From positions 1 to 59,686 of the forward strand of contig CAZMFZ010000003.1 in assembly GCA_964565665.1 (NCBI GenBank): a stretch of 59,686 nt of DNA, read 5' to 3'. This document shows, in pieces, positions 8,008-18,200 of this stretch; within the stretch, counting starts at the first letter, position 1, and each line of letters starts with the position of its first letter. The notes beneath the pieces were generated by a model that was not told where the DNA came from, made no database searches, and saw nothing but the letters and a program-made list of their open reading frames with translations. Made by a program: the position numbers and the translations under genes. Origin of the DNA: CAZMFZ01 sp964565665 (GTDB lineage: Bacteria > Bacteroidota > Bacteroidia > Cytophagales > UBA9547).

Positions 8008-8342
8008 AAACTCAATTTATAATTTTCATATCCACTATTATCATTATTTCATTTAGCTGTACTGCACAAACGGACATTTCGACTTTGAAATTTAAAGTTT
8101 CAGGCAATTGTGAAATGTGCAAAAAAACGATTGAAAACTCATTGGGTATAAAGGGTGTGAAATCGGCAAATTGGAATCAGGATACCAAAATAATTGAAGT
8201 AGTGTATAACACTACCAAAATTAATGAGGATAGAATTCACGAAGCTATAGCCGCTTCGGGCTACGATACTGATAAGAAAAAGGCTGATGCTCAGGCATAT
8301 AAAGATTTGCCAGAGTGCTGCCAGTACAGCAAAAGTAAGTAG
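8004..8342 (+). CDS. Exported heavy-metal-associated (HMA) domain protein
   Basis: A 112-residue protein with a signal peptide (residues 1-21) and a ferredoxin-like HMA fold. The metal-binding loop is GNCEMCKKTIE with cysteines 36 and 39, a C-x2-C variant of the usual G-M-x-C-x2-C. A GYDTDKKKADAQAYKDLPECCQY tail adds a C-C pair at residues 105-106, a feature I associate with exported Bacteroidota HMA proteins thought to handle copper or similar soft metals. It overlaps the upstream secreted-protein gene by four bases and is followed by a strong terminator, so the two genes make one unit. The cysteine near the signal peptide (FSCTAQ) does not fit a lipobox well (no Leu at -3). Metal identity is unproven. 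Confidence 0.82.
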   Translation: MKTQFIIFISTIIIISFSCTAQTDISTLKFKVSGNCEMCKKTIENSLGIKGVKSANWNQDTKIIEVVYNTTKINEDRIHEAIAASGYDTDKKKADAQAYKDLPECCQYSKSK

Positions 8343-8364
8343 GATAGAAGGGATAATGTAAATC

Positions 8365-8404
8365 AAGCATGGAATTTTAAATAAATTCCATGCTTTTATT
8401 TTTT
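8365..8404 (+). terminator. Rho-independent terminator after the HMA gene
   Basis: A perfect 13-bp inverted repeat (8365-8377 with 8383-8395, left arm AAGCATGGAATTT) with a five-base loop, followed by a T-rich run to about 8404. It closes the two-gene secreted-protein/HMA unit. Confidence 0.8.
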
Positions 8405-8538
8405 TGTGGATTGCTATAAAAGCTTTTATTTTTTGCAATAAGGTAAAGTTTATACTGCAAGAGTGAAATATGTGTACTCTCTTAAGCTAAATTATGCTAG
8501 TTTCGTATAAAGTACTCTAAAATAAACTATCGAAAACA

Positions 8539-8940
8539 ATGGTATCAACTGCAAATAAGTTTAAGAAAGTACTAGTTATTGACGATGAGTTTATTGATAC
8601 ATACATTATCAAACACTTAATGCAAGCTCAAAACTTTGCTGATGAATATATTTTGATTGATTCATCACTTGATGCTTACGATTACATAAGTGAAGAAATG
8701 AACGGAGATACAAAATTTCCTGAAATAATTATTTTGGATTTGAATATGCCACTTTACAATGGCTTTGAATTGCTTGAAAAGATAGATGCACAAGTGAAAA
8801 TGCACAAAGTAAATACAAAGGTATATATATTATCATCTTCTGACTTTATAGAAGATATAACCAGAGCCAAATCGTTCCAATCAGTAGCAGGCTATATTGT
8901 AAAGCCACTTACAGAGGAAAAACTCAATGGGATTGGTTGA
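8539..8940 (+). CDS. Single-domain response regulator (CheY-like receiver)
   Basis: A 133-residue receiver domain with no output domain. The acidic pair is D15-D16 (VLVIDDE), the phospho-acceptor is D67 in ILDLNMP, the conserved Ser/Thr is in LSSSD (residues 99-101), and the lysine is K122 in VKPL. Stand-alone receivers of this kind in Bacteroidota usually act in phosphorelays or as partners of hybrid kinases. No histidine kinase lies next to it, so its partner is elsewhere. It has its own terminator downstream and stands between a terminator and a large adhesin gene, so it is probably transcribed alone. Which process it controls is unknown. Confidence 0.9.
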   Translation: MVSTANKFKKVLVIDDEFIDTYIIKHLMQAQNFADEYILIDSSLDAYDYISEEMNGDTKFPEIIILDLNMPLYNGFELLEKIDAQVKMHKVNTKVYILSSSDFIEDITRAKSFQSVAGYIVKPLTEEKLNGIG

Positions 8941-8960
8941 AATCTGATGCTGAATCTTGA

Positions 8961-9003
8961 AAAAATCCCTTCCAAGATTTCAAAACTTGAAAGGGATTTT
9001 TAG
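8961..9003 (+). terminator. Rho-independent terminator after the response regulator
   Basis: An 11-bp inverted repeat (AAAAATCCCTT at 8961-8971 with AAGGGATTTTT at 8991-9001), beginning 20 bases after the stop codon. Both flanks are A/T-rich, so the terminating U run is part of the right arm. Confidence 0.7.
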
Positions 9004-9293
9004 TGCCACCTGCAACTCATATTTTTTGGTTATAAATCAACAGCATGTTGTGTTATTAATGGAGGTAATAAAAATCGGTATATATATTTACGAGTCGACA
9101 GTTAAAGTTTAGATTTAACTAAACCATACTATTGTGCGTAAAAGCCACCACATAATAAATATATCCGTACAGATACTCAATTGTAGTTTAGATTTAGATA
9201 ATTGCAATTTAGATTTGAGGTGACATAGCAATTAAAACCCTATTACCTATTTACAATAACACCGTATAAAGCAGCAATATTATCGCACCATAG
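9004..9293. other. Leader region of the first giant adhesin
   Basis: About 290 bases with no coding potential. It carries three near-identical copies of a [G/A]TTTAGATTT motif at 9107-9116, 9186-9195 and 9207-9216. The third copy includes a TAGATTTG that fits the Bacteroidota -7 promoter element. Nothing else recognisable. Confidence 0.5.
9187..9217 (+). promoter_or_regulatory. Candidate promoter of the first giant adhesin
   Basis: TAGATTTG at 9210-9217 matches the Bacteroidota -7 consensus TAnnTTTG. Nineteen bases upstream lies TTTA (9187-9190), three of four matches to the -33 TTTG. This predicts a leader of roughly 70 bases before the ATG at 9294. The -33 mismatch keeps confidence moderate. 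Confidence 0.45.
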
Positions 9294-12200
9294 ATGAGAT
9301 TATTATACACAAAACTACTATCCGTTTTCTTTTTTATGGGGGTTACATTTTTAGGGTTCGGGCAGTGTCCAGCCACTAATGCTGTTTCGATTAGCTCTTT
9401 ACCTGTATCCTGTTTCGGTGGTAATGATGGATTAGTTGTTTTTAACTTTAATCCTATTACAATTTCAGGTTCTCATAGATTTAGACTTTATCAATTGCCA
9501 AATACACCTGTATCATCGGCAGTAATTGCTACTTCTGGTCCAATAACTTTTACTGGAGGGATATCAAATGGCAACTATGAAGTTAGGTATTATAAAGTAG
9601 GAGGAATTGGATCTTGTGGTTCATTAGGGTCTCCTGTACCAATAGCTGGTACAAATATTAGTGTAGGTCAGCCAGCGGTGGTAGAAATTTCATTATTATA
9701 TGACAATGAATTATGCTTTGGAACTAATCAGGAAATGCAAGGTTCTGATCCTGTTCCGCCAAGAGGTCAGCCGTACAGTACACTTTGGAGCATTACTGGT
9801 CCCAGCCTAGCCGTACTTTCCCCCAATAATACAGCCGATTATGTAACAGTTAGTAATTTACAACCCGGGACATTTAATGCCACCTGGAGCGTTAGCGTTT
9901 CTGGATGTGGGGTTGCTTCAACTTCCACCGAACCATTTTATGTTAGAGAACTACCAGTCATTTCAAGTAGCCTTACAACCACCGTATGTAGCGGCTTTCC
10001 ATTTAATTATATCATAACTTCCACAACCGTAGGCTCTACTTTTCAATGGACTCGCCCCACAAACCCTAATATTAGCAATGCAGCTGTTACAGAATTTGAT
10101 GAAACTATTAATGAAACCTTAATTAATACAAGTGCTACGCCTCAATTAGTTCTTTATCAATTGCAAGCTACTGGCCCTGGAGCAACGGCTTGCCCCGGAA
10201 TTCCTTCTGTACTAACCGTAACGGTAAATCCAACCCCAACTGCCAATGCCACCCCATCTTCCGATACCAAATGCAGCGGACAGCCTGTAAGTTTTGCTCT
10301 TTCAAGCAATTTAGCTAATACTATCTACACATGGGTTACTTCCATTACTTCTGGCGTGGTTTCGGGCATAAATTCGGGCGGTGGAAGCACCATCACAGAT
10401 ACGCCTATCAATTCGGGCAATGCTTCTACTTCATATCTTTACATAGTAACCCCGCAAAATACACTCACAGGGTGTAGTGGTTTATCACCATTTACCATTC
10501 CTGTCACCATCAACGTCTTGCCTACTGTGGCAGGCACAAATGTCCCTACCGTTTGTGGGTTTGCCTCTACTTCTATCAATTTAGCTACCAATGGCACCAG
10601 CTTCGCCTGGAGCAATGGGCAATCTACCAATCCAGCCACATTAACACCTGTTGTCACTGGCTTGAATACTTTTACAGTTACCGTAAGTTCGGGTTTGTGT
10701 GGTGTAGCTACCACAGTTGGGGTGTTTTCTCAATCTACCGTAACAGTACAGGGTGTAAATGCTACAGTTTGTGGTCTAAACTCAGCTACAATAAGTTTGG
10801 TAACCAATGGAAGCAATATCAATTGGTTCAATGGAACATCAACCAATTCCATATCCGTAGTTCCAGTTTCCTTCGGAATCAATAATTACAATGCCACAGT
10901 TACTTCTGGTGTATGCAATGTCACCACAGTGGTGAGTGTATTGGCACAGCCTTTAATTACCGTTTCTAGTACCAATACTACAGTTTGTGGGTTTATTCCT
11001 ACCTCTCGATTATTAATCACAAATGGTACAGCATTTAATTGGAATACAGGTCAAACTACCAATCCTGCTACTTTAACACCAACTATTTTTGGTCTCAACA
11101 CCTTTACCGCCACCGTTTCTTCCGGATTGTGCAATGTGGTTACATCGGTGGGTATTGTTGCCATTGCCCCACTTTCTGTGGCAGGAACAAATGCTACTGT
11201 CTGCGGCCTTTCCCTAGCCAATATTAGCATTACAACCAATGGGGTAAATATCAATTGGTTTAACGGAGCGACTACAAGTACTATTTCAGTTACTCCTACT
11301 AGTTTAGGCAATACTAATTACCCGGTTACTATCAGCTCGAGCATTTGTCAAATCGTTACTACTGTGGGAGTAACAGCTGTTTCGCCCGTTACAGTTTCTG
11401 GAAATAATGCCACAGTTTGCGGTCTTATCCCCACCTCATTTACATTATCAACGAATGGCACTAGTTTCAGCTGGAGTACAGGTCAAACCGCCAATCCCGT
11501 AACATTAACCCCTGTTATATTTGGGTTGAATACTTTTATTGTTACTGTCAGTTCGGGCTTATGTAGCGTAGTTACTTCTGTAGGAATATTTGCTACATCA
11601 TCTATTACCATAGCGGGCAATGCAATTCCAACTATATGTGGTATTACTTCAACTTCTTTTACCTTAACCACCAACGGAACTTCTTTTCTTTGGAGTAATG
11701 GACAAACTGCAAACCCTGCGACATTGACCCCTGCCACATTCGGTTTGAATGCTTTTACAGCCACAGTGAGTTCTGGATTCTGCAGGGTTACGACTACATT
11801 GGGCATATTTGTGCAATCGCCAATTACCGTTCAAGGTGTAAATGCCACAGTGTGTGGATTAAACTCAGCCAATATTAGTATTCTAACCAATGGAAGTAGC
11901 ATCAATTGGTTCAATGGTGCAACTACGGGATCTATATCTATAATTCCTGCTTCGGTTGGAATAAACAATTACAATGCTACCGTTACTTCTGGCAGTTGTA
12001 GTGTTACAACTACGGTGAGTGTTTTGTCTCTTGCAGTAGTTACTGTTTCAAGTACCAATACTTCGGTTTGCGGGCTAAATCCGACTGGTGTTTTGTTGTC
12101 TACCAATGGCTCTACTTTCAATTGGAGTTCAGGGCAATCTACCAATCCTGCTACATTAACACCTTTATCATTCGGCTTAAATACCTTTACTGTAACTGTT

Positions 12201-15200
12201 TCTTCTGGGTTGTGTAATGCGGTAACCACTGTAGGCATAGTTGCAAATGCCCCTATCACAATTGCTGTTACGAACACTACAACAGTTTGTGGGTTAGTCT
12301 CTGCAAGTGTCACTTTAACTACCAATGGCAATAATTTCAATTGGAGCAATGGGCAAACTACCAATCCAGCCATATTAACGCCAAGTAGTGGAGGGTTAAA
12401 TAGTTTTACAGTTACAGTAAACTCAGGCCTTTGCAATGCTATTACTACCGTTGGCGTATTTTCTTTAAATCTAATAACAAACATTTCGGGTAATCCGGCT
12501 TCGCCCATTTGCAGTGGAAGTACTGTAAATGTAACTGCTAGTTCTATCCCATCTGGAGGTGTTTTTGATTGGGCTACCCAAGTAATTTCCGGCACTGCAA
12601 ATGGAAATAGCAATGTGTCTGCCTCAAATAGTATCAATCAGAGTTTGACCAGTACAGGATTGGGAATAGTGAGCTACACCGTGGTAGGCACACTCAACGG
12701 ATGTGCAGGAAGCCCAGCCATTTTCAATGTTACAGTAAACCCTGCTGTTTCACAACCCACTTTCATTTCAGGTAGTAACCCTATTTGCCAAGGCACTACA
12801 AATGTATATCAAACAGATTTGCCTGCTAGTTTGAATGCAAGCTCTATTACTTGGTCAGTATTTCCGGCATCAGCTGGAAGTCAAATATTAACCCAAAATG
12901 TGACTACTGTAAATTGGAATGCAGCATTTTCGGGCAATGTAACTTTGACAGCAACAGCTTTCGGATGTGGAGCTTCACAAAGTTCGTTCTCAACGGTGTT
13001 GGGAATTTCAGCAAACCCCACTTTCGTTTCGGAGCTTACCCAACAAAACAACTCATGTATAGCAGACAATGGTATCATTACAGCCACAATTACAAGTGTA
13101 CCAAATTCAATTAGGCTAAATAACACTATAAATCCAGCTTCATTTTTTGCTGGAATAGCAACGTTTTCAAATTTAGGGCCTGGTACATATATCATAGTAA
13201 TGCGCAATGCAGTTGGTTGTGCAACTTCATCAACGGGTTACAATATTATTGCTCCGGCCACCCCACTTGCACCAAATGCAGTATCAGCTCCAGCGGGCAA
13301 TTATTGCGAAGGAGCAACTGTTCCCACTTTAACAATTACTGTTCCTAGTGGATTAATTGGTTTATATGACTCTGGTGTATTAGTCACTACCACTTCATCT
13401 ATTCAATCTTTAAATTTACCTATTACGGCTGGTTCGTATAATTACAGTGCCAATGTGACTGTAAATGGATGTGTAAGCCCATCAACATTCATCATTTACA
13501 GTATTAATTTTTCCCCAAGCATTACAGGAATCGCAGGTTCAAACCCAACATCTTGTGGTTCGAGTGATGGAAGCCTAACCGTAACGGGCTCAGCAAGCCT
13601 TTATACATTGGGATCGGTTTCAAATGCAACAGGTATTTTTACCAGTCTTGCTCCCATAACACATAATGTAATCGCCTCAACTGGTAATTGTAGCGTAACT
13701 AGCTCGATTACGCTATCTGCCCCCGGGCAAACTTCTCCTCCAGTTCTATCGGGCGGTAATACTTATTGTGCAGGGCAGCCTATTTCGCTTTTAACTGTTA
13801 CCAGCACAATTAGTGGTACGTTTGGATTGTACAACGCTTCCAATACAGTAGTCGAAACCAAAATAGGCAGCAGTGCGGTTTTCAATACTACTGCCTCGGG
13901 AACTTATTATGCCAACATCACTGTGGCGGGTTGTGCCAGTGCTCAATCCAATACCGAAAACATTATAATCAATGCCATTCCCATCATTGCAATTTCTGGA
14001 AATAATGCCGCTTGTAATGGCAATTTGGTAACTGTGACTGCCAATGCGGGTTTTGGCAGTATTTATATTTGGTCTGGTGCACAAACTGGCAACACCGCTT
14101 TTTTTAATAATTCAGGTCTCAAAACAGTATTAGCCACCGTTTCTGGTTGTAGCTCCAGCCTTAGTTTTGTAACTACCATCAATTCAAATCCGATAGTAAC
14201 TATTTCGGCAAGCCAAACCAGTGTTTGTTCAAACGCAAATGTTACGCTGACTGGAAACGGAGCAAATAACTTCACTTGGCTTCCATCTTTGATATCTGCA
14301 CCATCTATTGTGGTACCTGTTGTGGGCAATACCATTATTAGCGTTATAGGAACAGATTTGAATGGTTGTGTAGGCAATGCTATCGTGAATCTATCCGTCA
14401 CTTCAGGTATTGTTGCTGTCGATTCACCTTTGGGAAATACTTCAAAATGTAGCGGAAGTGGCACATTCGGTTATGCGCTACCCAATACCAAAACTTTTTA
14501 TAACGCCACCACTTTCAATTGGTTTTTGATTCCTGCCGCATCGGGCACAATTACCGTATCTACTTCGCCCAACGAACATGTGGCCTCGGTAGCTTGGAAT
14601 GCAAGTTTTGCAGGTGTGGCAATAATTTCTGTAGTGGGTTTCGATGCTTGCGGCAACACTTCGGGCAATTTTACAAACGTCACTATCAATTCATCACCCA
14701 CTATTTCATCAATATCAACGATTGACCCTAGTTCTTGTAGTGTCAGCGATGGAGCTATTACCATTACTGGCACAGCGGCCAGTGGCTCAGTTACTTATGT
14801 AAATTTAACTGCGAATACTACCGTAGTTTCAGGTATATTTTCAAGCTTGAGCGCCAGTCCAATATCGAGCTACAACCTCCGATTGGTTGATGTGGTAAAT
14901 GGCTGTTTCACAGATGCTACCGCAAGTCTCAATCCTGCTGGTCAGCCTGCTGCCCCTTCTATCAGTGGCGGAAATACCTATTGCACTGGGCAAACTGTAC
15001 AGCCAATTTTTGCTACTTCTGCAACAATTGGGGGAATTAGCATTTATTTATCCCCTAATATTTTTATTGCATCTACACTAGGAAATAGCCTTTCAGTGTT
15101 ACCATCAGTATCAGGCAATTACTTTGCTCGTTTTTCAGATGGCAGTTGCGTAAGTGTAAATTCTGCTGCCGAAGCGGTAACCTTCAATAATCTTTTTATA

Positions 15201-18200
15201 ACGGCAACCACACCTAATCCTGTAAATGTGTGTGAAGGAAGTGCGGTAGCCTTGGCAATAATAGATGCAGGTGCTACTTATGCTTGGTTTGGTGTTGGAC
15301 TTGATGTAAATTTTGGAGGCAGTGTAAATGCTACACCAACTTTCGCAGGTACAAATTATTATGTAGTAACTGCATTAGGGTCGGGTAGTTGTACTGCATC
15401 TTTCACATTTACTGTAAATGGGCTTGCAAAACCTACCACCCAACTCATAGCCACCAACCAAACCGTGTGTGGAGATAATATTAACCTGGCTTTGAATAAC
15501 GTGGGTGGAACTTCGCTCACGTATTTTGATGGCTTTGTAAATAATACCGTTGCATTTGCGGGCAATGGTTTCAATGTTCCGCTAACGCTTGGCGACAATA
15601 TTTTCAGTTTAATAAGTGTTTCAGGGGCAAGCTGTTTTAATACAACTGCATCTGGCAGCGTTACTATTTTCCGAAGAGCAGATACCGATCCGTTGTGTAC
15701 TTGTACCGGAAGGGGCGAATTAATTGGCGGTAGCGGTTCGGTTTGCGAAGGAGGTTCATCTACCTTTAATTTGGTGGTTTCGGTTACGGGGTCTTCTCCC
15801 TTATCGGTAGAAATACTCCAAAATGGCGATGTAAACAATAGATTGACTTTCACTGGCTTAAATGCGGGTGTAAATGCCAACTTGGCTGTATCGCCCAATG
15901 TCACCACCGATTATACTATTTACCAAGTAAACTCTGCTACTTGCCAAGGGGCTGGCAGTGGTTCGATACGAATCAGTGTTACGCCAGTACCTATTTTATC
16001 CGTTACCAGTCCTGTAATAGTAAATTGTACCACCACTTCGGTCGATTTGTCCAATTACTTTGTAGATTTGAATACTACCATTTCTGGAGGAATCACTACT
16101 TATTGGGACGATGCCAATTACACCATTCCCATTTCAAATATAGTGACGGCAAGTAAAGTCTATTATATTAGAAAAGTAGCCAGCGGATTGTCAACCTGTT
16201 CTGGCGAAGCTGCTATTTCAGTGGTATTCCGAAGCAAACCAGCAGGGATAGTGACGGGGGGGGGCTCAGTTTGTGCTGGGCAATCGACAAATATCAGTGC
16301 AAGCTTTACTGGCGGTACTGCTCCATATTCATTTGTATATGGCAGTGCAACTTCGACTTCAGGCATTCAGTCGAGTAGTGGGCTATTTTCCACCTCTGTA
16401 AATGCAGGAAACGATACGTACACAGTATTGGGAATTTCAGATGCGAGTGGATGTGCCATATCTGTTTCTGGTATCGCAATTGTGGCATTGAGTCCTTCAA
16501 GCCTTTGTGGTGGCAATGTAGTTTGTATCACTTCCCCTTCTGCACCAATTCTATTTTCACAGGTTGCTCAATGCGGAGAAATAAAGTTGAATTGGACTCC
16601 TCAATTGGTTGATTATTATAGCTTTACGTTGCAATTTATTTCGGGAAATGTATCAAGCACAGGCACAACTACCGGATTTAATACCAGTTTTTCAGGGCTT
16701 TCTGCCGGCAATTACAATGTGATAGTAAGTGCTTCAAATACCTGTGGCACAAGTTCGGAGGCCACCTTGTTGGGTGTTAATACCAGTGATGCACTCACTG
16801 CGGTGGTAACAGGAGGCGGGCAGGTTTGTGCCAACCAAAAAGCCTTGTTAAGCATCTCTCTAACAGGCACAGCACCATTCTCAGTTACTCTTAGCAATGG
16901 TACTTCTTATATCAACCAAGCCAATAATTTCACCATTACCGTGGGTGGGTTAACTGAAAATTATACCATTGCAACCATGGCAGATGCAACGGGTTGTACC
17001 AACTTAATTACCAGTACTGGAACTGATGTTGTTGGGGTTTTTCCTCAGAATGCCAGCATAGCAGTTGCAAGTAAATTCACCTCATCGTGCGAATCAGGTA
17101 GTTTTGTATTTTCTGCTTCTGGTGTAAATGGAGGTACTAGTCCTAGTTTCAATTGGTATGTAAATAATCAATTGGTATCACTCACAGGCACGAGTTATTC
17201 AGTTGTAGGAATAGATACAATAGGTGACAGTAGCTTTTTGACCATTTCAGGCTTGGCAAATAACGATGCCATTACCGCTCAATTGACACCTGACCCTTTA
17301 GTAGCAAGTTGTGTTTTGAATGCCTCAAGTATTTTTTCATCTCCAGTAAATGTTAAAATAGAAAATATTGACCTTTCAAGTGCAATCTCATATATTCCAA
17401 CCCAGTGCTTGAATAGCAGCGATGGCGTTTTATATATCAATCTACCCAATAAATATGCAGGGAGAACTTTTAGCTATAGCGTAAATACAATAGTAGGCGT
17501 GGTATATGATCCGCTAATTACTGTTGGAGGTCTTTTGGCAAATAAACTCAACATCACTATTACGGATGCTGACAATCCCCAATGTACACTCGACACTATT
17601 ACCAATGGCACAGGCACAGTCAATGCCACAATCATTCCAGCCGTAACTAATGCTGATTGCAACGCAAACAATGGTAGCATCGGAATGTATTTTAGAAGTG
17701 AATTTCCAAATTACAATGTTACCATTATCGGCTTGAACACCACCACAGGTATTGATAATGTCATTTCAGTTGTTTCAAACATAGTTTCCGACAGTGCAAG
17801 CGGCTACACTTTTATGTTCGACAAGTTAGGAATTGGGCTTTATCAAATCAACCTAGAATATAATAATTGCTTTGCCTCATTGCCAGTCTTATCAATAGGT
17901 GGTGGCAGCACACCCATCGTTGATTTGGGCGAAGATATCAAAATTTGTCGTGGCGATTCAATTATCCTCACCACCTCAGGAATTGCGGGAGGTTTATATT
18001 CATGGTTCAAAAACGATTCTTTAATTAGCACAGGATCTTTTAATTATTTACCTATTCGCCCGAGCAAAAGTGCCATATATTCGGTGAGTGTTCCTGGTAC
18101 AAATGGTTGCTACGCTACTGATTTTGTATCGGTAAATGTGGCCGATATATCCCTGAAATTGGTAACCACCGCACTCGAATCAGATACCAAGGTTAATTTG

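Noticed and set aside
10551..12500. CRISPR-like periodic repeats
   Set aside because: The 216/219-base period is in frame, units have no short conserved repeat separated by unique spacers, and the sequence encodes Ig-like modules.
11969..12637. 222-codon antisense ORF inside the first adhesin, and many similar ones in both giant genes (for example 47251-47727)
   Set aside because: They lie opposite repeat domains rich in Thr/Ser/Val/Asn codons, whose reverse complements seldom form stops; their peptides follow the repeat period and lack any domain or start context.
16256..16264. Frameshift error splitting the first adhesin
   Set aside because: The frame is intact in this assembly through to a complete C-terminal domain, so no pseudogene is called; only variability is suggested.
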